In this document: positions 1 through 8,048 of the stretch, one piece after another | How the letters are laid out: each line of letters begins with the position of its first letter | Position numbering within the stretch: position 1 is the stretch's first letter | Assembly (NCBI RefSeq): GCF_042676065.1 | Contig: NZ_JBHTJO010000002.1 | Span: 124,001-188,000 of the forward strand | DNA length: 64,000 nucleotides | Reading direction: 5' to 3' | Origin: Methyloligella solikamskensis | GTDB taxonomy: Bacteria; Pseudomonadota; Alphaproteobacteria; Rhizobiales; Methyloligellaceae | Made by a program: the position numbers and the translations under genes | Notes under the pieces: generated by a model | What the model was told of the DNA's origin: nothing | What the model saw: only the letters and a program-made list of their open reading frames with translations | The model's database searches: none

Positions 1-642
1 TGGCGCCGCGCCGTTGAATCCGAATGCGGTGAGGTGGTCGTGGCAACGGATTCAGAGGAAATCTCAGAGGCCATTTCGGGAGCGGGCGGCCGGGCCGTGC
101 TTACCGATCCCGACCACCAAAGTGGCTCCGATCGCGTCTTCGAGGCCTTGTCGGCGGCCGATCCCGACAAGGAATGCGAAATCGTGGTCAATCTCCAGGG
201 GGATCTTCCCACCCTGGACCCGGAGCTCGTCGCGGCTTGCGTCGACGCCCTGAAGCCGGGGGAGGCGGATATCGCAACTTTGGCCTGCGAGATCACCGAC
301 GAGGAAGAGCGCACCAATCCCCATGTGGTGAAGGCGGTGGGCACGCCGGCCGGCGAGAACCTCCTGCGGGCGCTTTATTTCACCCGGGCCACGGCACCTT
401 ACGGCGACGGGCCGCTCTATCATCACATCGGCATCTACGCCTATCGCCGGGCCGCGTTGGAGCGTTTCGTCTCCCTGCCGCCCTCGACTCTGGAGAAGCG
501 CGAGAAGCTGGAGCAGCTGCGGGCGCTCGAGGCCAACATGCGCATCAATGTGGCCCTCGTTGACACCGTTCCGCTCGGTGTCGATACTCTGGCCGACCTC
601 GCCAAGGCGCGGGGCATAATGGAAAATTCCGGCACATCATGA
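1..642 (+). CDS. kdsB: 3-deoxy-manno-octulosonate cytidylyltransferase (CMP-KDO synthetase), 5' truncated by window edge
   Basis: Activates KDO with CTP to give CMP-KDO for lipopolysaccharide inner-core synthesis in the cytoplasm. The frame is open from base 1, so the N-terminal 35-40 residues, including the nucleotide-binding IPAR loop, lie outside the window; 213 residues remain of a usual ~250. Family motifs seen: DHQSGSDR, NLQGDLP (normally NVQGDEP), LYHHIGIYAYRR and EQLRALE near the end. The stop overlaps the next start (ATGA at 639-642), so it is translationally coupled to pheA. An ATG-like start at base 34 falls inside the conserved core and is not the true start. Confidence 0.95.
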   Translation, partial: WRRAVESECGEVVVATDSEEISEAISGAGGRAVLTDPDHQSGSDRVFEALSAADPDKECEIVVNLQGDLPTLDPELVAACVDALKPGEADIATLACEITDEEERTNPHVVKAVGTPAGENLLRALYFTRATAPYGDGPLYHHIGIYAYRRAALERFVSLPPSTLEKREKLEQLRALEANMRINVALVDTVPLGVDTLADLAKARGIMENSGTS

Positions 643-1511
643 GCGACGCTGACCGCCAGAAAATCGCCTTCCAGGGCGAGCCCGGCGCCAATTCCCACCT
701 GGCCTGCAAAGACGCCTATCCGGAAATGGAGCCGCTGCCTTGCGCGACCTTCGAGGACGCGCTCGCCGCGCTGAAATCGGGTGAGGCGGCGCTGGCCATG
801 ATCCCCATCGAGAATTCGGTGGCCGGCCGGGTCGCCGATATCCATCACCTCTTGCCGGAATCAGGCCTGTTCATCGTGGGCGAGCATTTCGAGCGGGTCC
901 GCCATCAGCTTCTCGTACTGCCCGGCACCAAGCTCGAAGACCTGAAGACCGTCCACAGCCACACCATGGCGCTCGGCCAATGCCGCAATGTGATCCGCGA
1001 GTTGAAGCTCACCCCGGTGACCGAGGCCGATACGGCGGGGGCCGCCAAGGAGCTGGCTGAAACCAAGAACGCAACGGCCGCGGCCATCGCGTCGAGCCTG
1101 GCGGCGGAGATCTACGGGCTTGAGATCGCAAAGTCCGACATCGAGGATGCGGAGCACAACACGACCCGATTCGTCGTGCTTGCGACCGAGCCCCGGACGC
1201 CCGCTCTCGAAGAAGGGCCCACGGTCACCAGCTTCATGTTCCGGGTGCGCAACGTGCCGGCCGCTCTCTACAAGGCGCTCGGCGGCTTCGCCACCAATGG
1301 CGTGAACATGACCAAGCTGGAATCCTACCAGCTTGGCGGCAGCTTCAATGCGAGCCAGTTCTACGCCGATATCGAAGGCCATCCGGAAGAGCGAATGGTC
1401 CGGCTCGCCCTTGAAGAGCTCGCCTTCTATTCCGCCGAACTCACCATCTTCGGCACCTACCCGGCGAGCCCCTTCCGCGCCAAGCTGAAAGAGACGGCGG
1501 AAGAAGACTGA
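639..1511 (+). CDS. pheA: Prephenate dehydratase with C-terminal ACT domain
   Basis: Converts prephenate to phenylpyruvate in phenylalanine synthesis. It is a 290-residue monofunctional enzyme with no chorismate mutase domain. The N-terminal catalytic part (about 1-190) begins KIAFQGEPGANSH and contains the IPIENS loop and the conserved NTTRF segment. The ACT domain (about 195-280) reads LYKALGGFATNGVNMTKLES and FYADIEGH. The usual phenylalanine-binding ESRP motif is ESYQ here, which I recall as usual for rhizobial homologues. It overlaps kdsB by 4 bp. Confidence 0.96.
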   Translation: MSDADRQKIAFQGEPGANSHLACKDAYPEMEPLPCATFEDALAALKSGEAALAMIPIENSVAGRVADIHHLLPESGLFIVGEHFERVRHQLLVLPGTKLEDLKTVHSHTMALGQCRNVIRELKLTPVTEADTAGAAKELAETKNATAAAIASSLAAEIYGLEIAKSDIEDAEHNTTRFVVLATEPRTPALEEGPTVTSFMFRVRNVPAALYKALGGFATNGVNMTKLESYQLGGSFNASQFYADIEGHPEERMVRLALEELAFYSAELTIFGTYPASPFRAKLKETAEED

Positions 1512-1581
1512 TTCCTCCAGAGTGCTGTCCTGCGAATCGTCCTATTCTCGGGGCCTCCTTCGCCAATAAGGGAGCGCCCTC

Positions 1582-2070
1582 ATGATCGGCCTCGCCATTG
1601 CTGCCCTTTGCGTGATCGCGCCGCTCCTGCACCTCTTCATCAGCAAGACGCCACGCACCAAGCTTCGCGTGGTGCGCATCCTGCTTCTCTACGGGCTCGT
1701 GATCGGAGCCGGCGTGATGGGCCTTCTCTTCGGCTTCATCCCCCACGTGTTCTTCCCCGATCAAGCGGCGAAGATGATCGGCTGGCAGCCGAGCCCCTTC
1801 CAGTTCGAGGTGGGGATCCATGACGGCGCTTGGGGGCTGCTCGGCTTCCTGTGCATCTGGATCGGCGGCACGTTCTGGCTGGCCACGGGGCTGGGCTGGG
1901 CCCTCTTCATGCTGGGGGCCACCTACGGCCATATCTATCAGACCGTCACCCACGACAACTACGCGCCCTACAACTTCCTTATGATCTTCTCCGACGGTTT
2001 CATCGCCCTGTGGCTGCTCGGGCTGCTGTTCGTCTATTGGCGGATGGGCGGTTTCGAACGGGACGCCTGA
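1582..2070 (+). CDS. Small integral membrane protein, DUF6790-like
   Basis: A 162-residue protein with four hydrophobic stretches (about 1-18, 30-52, 75-110 and 130-155) and hardly any soluble part. The GIHDGAWGLLGF and GATYGHIYQ segments resemble a family of bacterial membrane proteins of unknown function (DUF6790, from memory). A GGGAGC ribosome-binding sequence lies just upstream of the ATG. It sits alone between pheA and the SRP RNA gene. No function can be inferred beyond membrane location. Confidence 0.75.
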   Translation: MIGLAIAALCVIAPLLHLFISKTPRTKLRVVRILLLYGLVIGAGVMGLLFGFIPHVFFPDQAAKMIGWQPSPFQFEVGIHDGAWGLLGFLCIWIGGTFWLATGLGWALFMLGATYGHIYQTVTHDNYAPYNFLMIFSDGFIALWLLGLLFVYWRMGGFERDA

Positions 2071-2108
2071 GCGCGTCAGCCGCGTCATCGATCGCCCCTC
2101 TACAAGGG

Positions 2109-2137
2109 TTGCTATACCCCGGGGGATAAACGATATA
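2109..2137 (+). promoter_or_regulatory. Sigma-70-type promoter for the SRP RNA
   Basis: A TTGCTA -35 box (2109-2114) is separated by 17 bases from a GATATA -10 box (2132-2137). The predicted start is 7-10 bases downstream, which coincides with the first base of the SRP RNA helix at 2147. Box spacing and position relative to the RNA end are both as expected. Confidence 0.6.
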
Positions 2138-2146
2138 GTCCGGTTA

Positions 2147-2242
2147 GGGAGGTTGGCAGCAGGCGCGTGCCTCGCCAACCGGGTCAGGTCCGGAAGGAAG
2201 CAGCCCTAACGAGCGTTTCGCGGGTTGCTCGTCCAGCCTCCC
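2147..2242 (+). ncRNA. ffs: Signal recognition particle RNA, small bacterial (4.5S) type
   Basis: The conserved apical domain GGTCAGGTCCGGAAGGAAGC is present in full, with the GGAA tetraloop and the asymmetric loop that binds Ffh. The ends pair as a long helix: GGGAGGTTGG at 2147-2156 with CCAGCCTCCC at 2233-2242. The length of about 96 nt is normal for the proteobacterial small SRP RNA. Its position directly upstream of dnaX is the arrangement common in Rhizobiales. Confidence 0.95.
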
Positions 2243-2346
2243 ACTTCCTCCGATGACCGGCAGGCGGCGCCGTGGCATGCGCTTCGGCCGCCGAACGGCG
2301 CGATAAACATCTGGCGCCCAATCGATCTTTTGAGGATTATCGCCCG

Positions 2347-4245
2347 ATGGCCGAAGCCGGCGACACAGCAAAATCCAGCGGGCACAAGGATTCAGGGCAT
2401 GCCGCGCTTGCCCGGAAATACCGCCCCAGCACCTTCTCCGAGCTGATCGGCCAGGAGGCCATGGTGCAGACGCTGAAAAACGCGTTTGCCGCCGACCGGA
2501 TCGCCCAGGCCTATATGCTGACCGGCGTTCGCGGGGTGGGGAAGACCACCACGGCGCGCCTGATCGCCCGCGGTCTCAATTATGAGACCAAGGAGGGTGA
2601 TAGCGGCCCCACCGTCGAATACTCCGACGAAGGCGAGCATTGCCGCGCCATCCTGGAAGGCCGGCATCTCGACGTGATCGAGATGGACGCGGCATCCCAC
2701 ACCGGGATCGACGATATCCGCGATATCATCGATAGCGCCCAGTACAAGCCCAACACCGCGCGCTACAAGGTCTACATCATCGACGAGGTGCACATGCTCT
2801 CGCGCCAGGCCTTCAACGGCCTGCTGAAGACGCTGGAAGAGCCGCCCGCCCATGTGAAGTTCATCTTCGCCACAACGGAAGTGCGGAAAGTGCCGGTGAC
2901 GGTGCTGTCCCGCTGCCAGCGCTTCGACCTGAAGCGCATCGATATCGAGCCCCTGGTGGCGCATCTCGATTACGTCGCGAAATCCGAAGACGCCCAGGTC
3001 GATAAGCCCGCCCTCAATCTCATCGCCAAATCCGCCGAAGGCTCGGTGCGCGATGCGCTCTCCATCCTGGACCGCGCCATCGCCTTTGCCGGCGGCAGCC
3101 TGGATCTGGCCCAGGCCAGCGCGCTGCTCGGCCTAGCCGACCGCGGCCGCATCTTCGATCTCCTGGAGACCGTGCTGAAGGGCGACGCGGGCGAGGCTCT
3201 GAAGCAGCTCGATGCGCTTAACCGCGACGGGGCGGAGCCCGTTCAGGTGATCTCCGATCTGGCGGAAGCCGTGCACACTGTGACCCGCGCCAAGGCCATG
3301 GGCGAGGAAGGCCGCGACGCGAGCCTGCCCGAAGCCCAGGCCGACCGCGCCGCCGAGCTCGGCGGCAAGCTTTCCATGGCCGTCCTGGCCCGCGCCTGGC
3401 AGATGCTGCTTAAAGGGCATGAGGAAGTGGAGAACGCGCCCCGGCCGTTGGCCGCCGCCGACATGGTGCTGGTGCGGCTAGCCTACGCCGCCGACCTGCC
3501 GAGCCCCGGCGATCTCATCAAGCGTCTGGAGCAGGGGGAGGGCGCCGCACCGGCCCGTGGCCAAAGCGCGCCTCAGGGAAGCGCATCAGAAGGGAGTCGC
3601 GACCCCGAGCCCGTCGCGCAAGCCGAAGCGCCTCCGGCGGAATCGGAGAATCCGGCTCCGCCCGACGTGGCGTTCGACCCCGGACCGGAGCCTCAATCCG
3701 CACCCGAGCCTGAGTCCATCGAAGCCAATGCCGATCCGCGCAGCTTCGAGGAGATCGTGCAGCTTGCCGAAGACAGACGCGACCTGTTGCTCAAGAACGC
3801 TCTTATGGAGAAGGTGCGCCTGGTCTCCTTCCGCCCCGGCTCCATCGAGATCAATCTGCAGCCCGATGCCCACAAGGAGCTGACCCAGGAGCTGAGCCGC
3901 GCCCTGAAGCGTTGGACCGGCCGGGCCTGGGGCGTCGTCGTCACCAACGAGAAGGAAGGCGACATCACCTTGGGCGAGAAGCGCCGCCGGGAGCGAGACG
4001 CCGAGCTTGCGAGGGTGAAGGAGCATCCGGCGGTGAAGGAGGTGTTCGAGCGCTTCCCCGACGCCAAGATCAAGGCGGTGCGCCCGCTTTCCAGCGGCGA
4101 GCCGGCGCCGGCCGATGACGCGCTGAGCGACGAGGCTCCAACGGATGAGCCTTTGACGGACGAGCCTTGGGAAGACGGCAGCGATTTCGACAACAATGAT
4201 GATTTCCCCGACAGACGCATGAGCGAGGACGGCAGAAAACGATGA
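2347..4245 (+). CDS. dnaX: DNA polymerase III subunits gamma/tau (clamp loader)
   Basis: ATPase of the clamp loader, which places the beta clamp on DNA and links polymerase cores. The 632-residue frame has Walker A GVRGVGKTTTAR (about 60-70), Walker B YIIDEVHML, the sensor-1 region FIFATTEVRKVP and the arginine finger SRCQRFDL. An acidic, proline-rich linker (about 390-465) is followed by a C-terminal tau-like domain. Most of the Cys4 zinc module of E. coli is missing; only the Cys of EHCRAI remains, as I recall for alphaproteobacterial DnaX. The ATG at 2347 is preferred over 2272 because GAGG lies 11 bases upstream and the extra residues are non-conserved. It overlaps ybaB by 4 bp. Confidence 0.95.
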   Translation: MAEAGDTAKSSGHKDSGHAALARKYRPSTFSELIGQEAMVQTLKNAFAADRIAQAYMLTGVRGVGKTTTARLIARGLNYETKEGDSGPTVEYSDEGEHCRAILEGRHLDVIEMDAASHTGIDDIRDIIDSAQYKPNTARYKVYIIDEVHMLSRQAFNGLLKTLEEPPAHVKFIFATTEVRKVPVTVLSRCQRFDLKRIDIEPLVAHLDYVAKSEDAQVDKPALNLIAKSAEGSVRDALSILDRAIAFAGGSLDLAQASALLGLADRGRIFDLLETVLKGDAGEALKQLDALNRDGAEPVQVISDLAEAVHTVTRAKAMGEEGRDASLPEAQADRAAELGGKLSMAVLARAWQMLLKGHEEVENAPRPLAAADMVLVRLAYAADLPSPGDLIKRLEQGEGAAPARGQSAPQGSASEGSRDPEPVAQAEAPPAESENPAPPDVAFDPGPEPQSAPEPESIEANADPRSFEEIVQLAEDRRDLLLKNALMEKVRLVSFRPGSIEINLQPDAHKELTQELSRALKRWTGRAWGVVVTNEKEGDITLGEKRRRERDAELARVKEHPAVKEVFERFPDAKIKAVRPLSSGEPAPADDALSDEAPTDEPLTDEPWEDGSDFDNNDDFPDRRMSEDGRKR

Positions 4246-4568
4246 AGAACCTGATGGGCATGATGAAGCAGGCGCAGGAGATGCAGGGCCGCATGACGGC
4301 GCTGCAGGAGGAGCTTGCTCAGGCCATTGTGGAGGGGCAGTCCGGTGGCGGCATGGTCCTCGTCACACTGAACGGCAAGGGCGAGATGATCGGCGTGAAG
4401 CTCGATCCCTCCCTGATGAAGCCCGACGAGTCCGAGATCGTGGAAGACCTCATCGTCGCCGCCCATAACGACGCCAAGTCCAAGGTCGAGACCATGATGC
4501 AGGACAAGATGAAGGAGCTGACCGGCGGCCTCCCTCTCCCGCCTGGCATGAATCCGTTCGGCAACTAA
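4242..4568 (+). CDS. ybaB: YbaB/EbfC family nucleoid-associated protein
   Basis: A small 108-residue DNA-binding protein, a dimer in characterised homologues and thought to affect nucleoid structure and repair. It starts MKNLMGMMKQAQEMQ with the typical amphipathic helix, then a beta-hairpin containing VTLNGKGEMIGVKLDP and a C-terminal helix, ending in the flexible glycine/proline tail LPPGMNPFG. The ATGA overlap with dnaX and the following recR reproduce the widely conserved dnaX-ybaB-recR operon. Confidence 0.95.
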   Translation: MKNLMGMMKQAQEMQGRMTALQEELAQAIVEGQSGGGMVLVTLNGKGEMIGVKLDPSLMKPDESEIVEDLIVAAHNDAKSKVETMMQDKMKELTGGLPLPPGMNPFGN

Positions 4569-4610
4569 GGTGGCGTTTCCCCGACGACTCCTCCGCTTGG
4601 CATGGCGTGC

Positions 4611-4634
4611 TCCCTCTCCCCGTGGGGGAGAGGT
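4611..4634. repeat. Dispersed intergenic palindrome, CTCTCCCC/GGGGAGAG type
   Basis: A perfect hairpin with arms CCTCTCCCC and GGGGAGAGG and a short loop, sitting between ybaB and recR. A related copy lies at 24384-24425. It has no T-run, so it is more likely a dispersed extragenic repeat than a terminator. Confidence 0.6.
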
Positions 4635-4661
4635 GAACGACCTTGCTTGCACGGACTAACG

Positions 4662-5267
4662 ATGGCGCGCGGCACCGCTAGCCCCGAGATCGAACAGCTC
4701 ATCCAGCTGCTGGCCCGGCTTCCCGGCCTCGGCCCCCGTTCGGCCAGGCGCGCCGCCCTCGATCTGGTGAAGAAGAAGGAGCAGCTGCTCCAGCCGCTCG
4801 CCACCGCGCTGGCCACCGCGCGCGACACTATCGTCACCTGCGAGACCTGCGGCAATATCGATACGGTCAGCCCCTGCACCATCTGCCGGGACGAGACCCG
4901 CGACCGCACAATGATTTGCGTGGTGGAGGAGGTGGGCGACCTCTGGGCGCTGGAGCGTGCCGGCGTCCTGCAAGGCCTCTATCACGTGCTGGGCGGCACC
5001 CTGTCGCCCCTCGACGGCATCGGCCCCGAAGATATTACCATCGGCAAGCTGGTGGAGCGCGCCCGCGCTCCGGAGGTGACCGAGGTCCTGCTCGCCCTCA
5101 ACGCGACCGTTGAAGGCCAATCCACGGCCCATTTCATCTCCGATCAGCTCGCCGATTGCGGTGTTGACGTCTACCGCCTGGCCCATGGCGTGCCGGTGGG
5201 CGGCGAGCTCGACTATCTCGACGACGGCACCCTCGCCGCCGCCGTCAAAGCCAAGAAGATGGTTTAG
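4662..5267 (+). CDS. recR: Recombination mediator RecR
   Basis: Works with RecF/RecO to load RecA at gaps. The 201-residue protein has an N-terminal helix-hairpin-helix (LARLPGLGPRSARRAA), a Cys4 zinc finger CETCGNIDTVSPCTIC, a Toprim domain beginning ICVVEEVGDLWALER, and a C-terminal Walker-B-like segment. The ATG at 4662 gives the normal family start. An earlier in-frame ATG at 4602 would force translation through the extragenic hairpin and was rejected. Third gene of dnaX-ybaB-recR. Confidence 0.95.
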   Translation: MARGTASPEIEQLIQLLARLPGLGPRSARRAALDLVKKKEQLLQPLATALATARDTIVTCETCGNIDTVSPCTICRDETRDRTMICVVEEVGDLWALERAGVLQGLYHVLGGTLSPLDGIGPEDITIGKLVERARAPEVTEVLLALNATVEGQSTAHFISDQLADCGVDVYRLAHGVPVGGELDYLDDGTLAAAVKAKKMV

Positions 5268-5276
5268 AGCTTCGCA

Positions 5277-5474
5277 CTACTCCGCCAGCTTCGCGTTCAC
5301 CCCGCGGGACAGTTCCTGCATGCACTGATCGGAGAGATTGACGCTCTGGATGGTCTCGATGAAGCCGTCCTGCTCCATCTCGCTGCCGACCCAGATGCCG
5401 AGCGGCGCGGCGATGATTGCGGCGGTCAGCATGCCGAAAACGAAGGTGATGATGCGGCCCATAGGGATCTCCAC
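5277..5474 (-). CDS. Small hypothetical membrane-anchored protein
   Basis: 65 residues, or 61 if the second methionine (MGRIITF) is the start. One hydrophobic helix (about 7-28: IITFVFGMLTAAIIAAPLG) is followed by a short polar tail with one cysteine (SDQCMQELSRG). It is convergent with recR and 60 bp downstream of the AmpG-like gene on the same strand, so it may be co-transcribed with it. No family recognised. Confidence 0.5.
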   Translation of the reverse strand: MEIPMGRIITFVFGMLTAAIIAAPLGIWVGSEMEQDGFIETIQSVNLSDQCMQELSRGVNAKLAE

Positions 5475-5534
5475 GCGTTTTTGAGGTCTGGCCTCTTTTC
5501 GAGTCGTCTTTTGCCGTTCAAGTTCTGCGCCAGT

Positions 5535-6929
5535 TCAGACGCCTTTCGAAACCGGCGCGGCGGGCTGCTCGATCTCGGTGATCTTTCCCGCCGCGGGCGC
5601 GGCATTGCCGCCGTCGAGTCCCGGCGAAGGCTCTCCTTCCGCCTCTTCGACGAAGTCCTTCTTCGACCACGGCGCAACCTTGAAGAGCAACAGCATGCCG
5701 GGAATGGCGACGATGGCGCAAATAACGAAGAACTGCGTCCAGCCAACGGCTTCGACGATGTAGCCGGTTGAAGCGTTCGCAAAGGTGCGCGGCACAGCGA
5801 GGAGGCTGGTGAAAAGCGCGAACTGGGTGGCCGTGAAAGCCCGGCTCGTTTCTCTTGCCATGAAGGCGGTCAGCGCGATGGCGCCGAGCCCAACCCCGAG
5901 ATACTCCCCGCTCACCACGACGAACAATCCGGGGAGCGAGTGGCCCGCCTGGCTCAGCCAGATGAACGGGAAGATCGTCGCGACCTGCACAAGGCCGAAT
6001 AGCCAAAGCGCCCGATTGATGCTGATCTTCAGCATGATGATGCCACCGAGGACGCCGCCTGCGATGCTGGCCCAAAGCCCCGCCACCTTCGCCACGGACC
6101 CGATCTCGGCCAGGCTGTAGCCCATGTCGATATAGAATGGCGTGGCGAGCGCCGTCGCCATGTTGTCTCCGAGCTTGTAGAGAAATAGAAAGCCGAGGAT
6201 GGCGAGCCCGGTCTTGATGCCGCCGTCGCGGCTGAAGAACTCGATGAACGGATCGACCACCGCCTCCCGCAAGGAGTGGGGCGCCAGCGTATCGTCGCTC
6301 ATCTCTTTCATGACGAGCGTGGTTACGATACCGACGATCATGAAGCCGCCGGTGATCCAGAATACCAGCCACCAGGGCTGAAACTCCGCCAAGATCAGAG
6401 AGAGCGAACCGGGCACGAGCCCTGAAATCCGGTAAGCGTTCACGAAGATCGACGTGCCGGTGCCGAGCTCGTCGTCGGCGAGCAGCTCCCGGCGGTAGGC
6501 GTCGATCACGATGTCCTGGCTGGCGCTGAACAGGGCGACCACGAAGACGATGGCCACGATGGTTTGCAGCGATGTCGTCGGACTGAAATGGCCGAGCATG
6601 CCGATGGAGACCAGCAGGACGACCTGCACCAGCAGCGCCCAGCCCCGCCGCCGCCCCAGGAAGGGCAGCTTGTAGCGGTCCATCAGGGGCGACCAGACGA
6701 ACTTCCAGGTGTAAGGGAGCCCCACCAGGGCGAACAGGCCGATGGTGGCGAGGTCGACATCCTCGCTCCGCAGCCAGGCCGGGACCAGGGAGATCAGGAC
6801 ATAAAGCGGAAGACCGGAGGTGAAGCCTAAGAAGATGCAGGCCAGCATCTTCCGCGTGAACAGAATCTCGGTCCAGCTTCGCCGCGCGTGGGCTACGCCC
6901 TCTGTGTCCGTTTCGCCGGCGTCTGTCAT
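5535..6929 (-). CDS. ampG: AmpG-type MFS permease (muropeptide importer)
   Basis: 464 residues with about 12 transmembrane helices. Starts within the family typically import anhydro-muropeptides for cell-wall recycling and so feed beta-lactamase induction. Matching segments are LGFTSGLPLYVL, the loop WSPLMDRYKLPFLGRRRGW, VIDAYRRELL and GSVAKVAGLWASIAGG. The C-terminal 40 residues are polar and probably cytoplasmic. No ampC or ampR is nearby, so the substrate is inferred from family alone. A competing antisense-like frame over the same bases (5518-6936) has no recognisable protein. Confidence 0.85.
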   Translation of the reverse strand: MTDAGETDTEGVAHARRSWTEILFTRKMLACIFLGFTSGLPLYVLISLVPAWLRSEDVDLATIGLFALVGLPYTWKFVWSPLMDRYKLPFLGRRRGWALLVQVVLLVSIGMLGHFSPTTSLQTIVAIVFVVALFSASQDIVIDAYRRELLADDELGTGTSIFVNAYRISGLVPGSLSLILAEFQPWWLVFWITGGFMIVGIVTTLVMKEMSDDTLAPHSLREAVVDPFIEFFSRDGGIKTGLAILGFLFLYKLGDNMATALATPFYIDMGYSLAEIGSVAKVAGLWASIAGGVLGGIIMLKISINRALWLFGLVQVATIFPFIWLSQAGHSLPGLFVVVSGEYLGVGLGAIALTAFMARETSRAFTATQFALFTSLLAVPRTFANASTGYIVEAVGWTQFFVICAIVAIPGMLLLFKVAPWSKKDFVEEAEGEPSPGLDGGNAAPAAGKITEIEQPAAPVSKGV

Positions 6930-7074
6930 TCTTCAAGCCCCACGTTCTTCAAACGCCATAGCAGGCCGGACCGCCCCCGTCATACGAAAGGTCGCGCTGC
7001 GCTTTTCGAACCATTTGATGGCACCCACGTTTGGCAGCGGAAAGGCAAAGCGCAAACGCCGAAAGGACGAAACC

Positions 7075-7488
7075 ATGGCGAAGAACACCTCCCGCGTCGT
7101 CTGCATCGACCATATTGCGATCCGGGTCAGCGACTACGAAAAGTCGAAGGCGTTCTACAGCGCCCTGTTCGACTTTCTCGGCTTCGAGGTGCTGGACGAA
7201 TATCCACAGATGATGGGCTGGACCAACGGCCAGACCCGCTACTGGATCGGCCAGGCCGAGGAGCCGGACCACGAATTCCGAATCGGCCAGCCCGGCTTTC
7301 ATCACTATGCCTTTCAGCTCCGCAGCCGCAAAGACGTGGACGAGCTCCAGGCTTTCCTGGAAGAGCAGGGCGTGGAGATTTTCGATCCCGCAGACGAGTA
7401 TTACGAGGACTATTACGCGGTCTTCTTCCTCGATCCCGACGGGCTGAAGCTGGAAGGCATGAAATACGGTGAGAAGGGCGGCGCCTAG
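7075..7488 (+). CDS. VOC (glyoxalase/dioxygenase) superfamily protein
   Basis: A 137-residue single VOC domain. It has HIAIRVSDYEKSKAFYSALF at the N-terminus, HHYAFQLRSRKDVDEL in the middle, and VFFLDPDGLKLEGMKY at the C-terminus. The metal-ligand pattern His...His...Glu is plausible. The ATG at 7075 is chosen because AAAGGA lies just upstream and the domain starts directly after it. The last four bases overlap the stop of the convergent ion-channel gene. Substrate unknown. Confidence 0.85.
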   Translation: MAKNTSRVVCIDHIAIRVSDYEKSKAFYSALFDFLGFEVLDEYPQMMGWTNGQTRYWIGQAEEPDHEFRIGQPGFHHYAFQLRSRKDVDELQAFLEEQGVEIFDPADEYYEDYYAVFFLDPDGLKLEGMKYGEKGGA

Positions 7489-8021
7489 GAGCCCTTGACC
7501 TCCCGCTCAACCTCTTCCTCGGCCTCTTTTACATCCTTCTTGATCTCCTCTGCCGTCTCGCTGGTCAGCGGGTTGGCGGCTTGCGGATCGTCCGTGCCGC
7601 GCAGCACCGCGTAGATCAGCGCCGTCGACCAGCCGATCAGAAGGATGCCGTTGAGCGCGGTCATGGGGCCGAGCAGCCGCCATTCGGCCACCGGCACGAT
7701 GTCGCCGTAACCCAGCGTCGTGTAGTTGGAGAAGGCGAAATAGACGAGCGGCGTGCCTGTCGGCGCGGCATCGACCCATTCATAGGTCTTCGCCCAGACA
7801 CGCACCTCGAGATAATGCGCCATCACGACCAGCAGGCCGGCGACGTAGATAACCACCGTGCGCTGAATGATGCTCGGCCCAAGCATCTTGTAGTGGCGCA
7901 AGGCCGAGACGACCCGGACAATTGCCGCGAGCAGCACGGCGTGAATGACGAGATTGACCGCGCTGGCGCCGCCGCCGACGAACAGCTCGTCCCAGCTGAC
8001 CGCGAGCATTTCCTGATGCAA
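7485..8021 (-). CDS. Two-helix potassium-channel-like protein
   Basis: 178 residues. Two hydrophobic segments precede a pore loop carrying the selectivity filter TTLGYGD (with FAFSNY before it), and a further helix (GPMTALNGILLIGWSTALI) completes an ion_trans_2 domain. The C-terminal 35 residues are highly charged (EEIKKDVKEAEEEVEREVKG) and may form a coiled coil that assembles the channel. No regulatory RCK domain is present. It ends 4 bp inside the convergent VOC gene. Confidence 0.85.
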   Translation of the reverse strand: MHQEMLAVSWDELFVGGGASAVNLVIHAVLLAAIVRVVSALRHYKMLGPSIIQRTVVIYVAGLLVVMAHYLEVRVWAKTYEWVDAAPTGTPLVYFAFSNYTTLGYGDIVPVAEWRLLGPMTALNGILLIGWSTALIYAVLRGTDDPQAANPLTSETAEEIKKDVKEAEEEVEREVKGS

Positions 8022-8048
8022 CGTTCCCCCCTTCGATAGACCGCGAGG

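Noticed and set aside
4602..4661. An upstream start for recR
   Set aside because: It would translate an extragenic hairpin; the residues are not family-like, and the ATG at 4662 gives the normal N-terminus.
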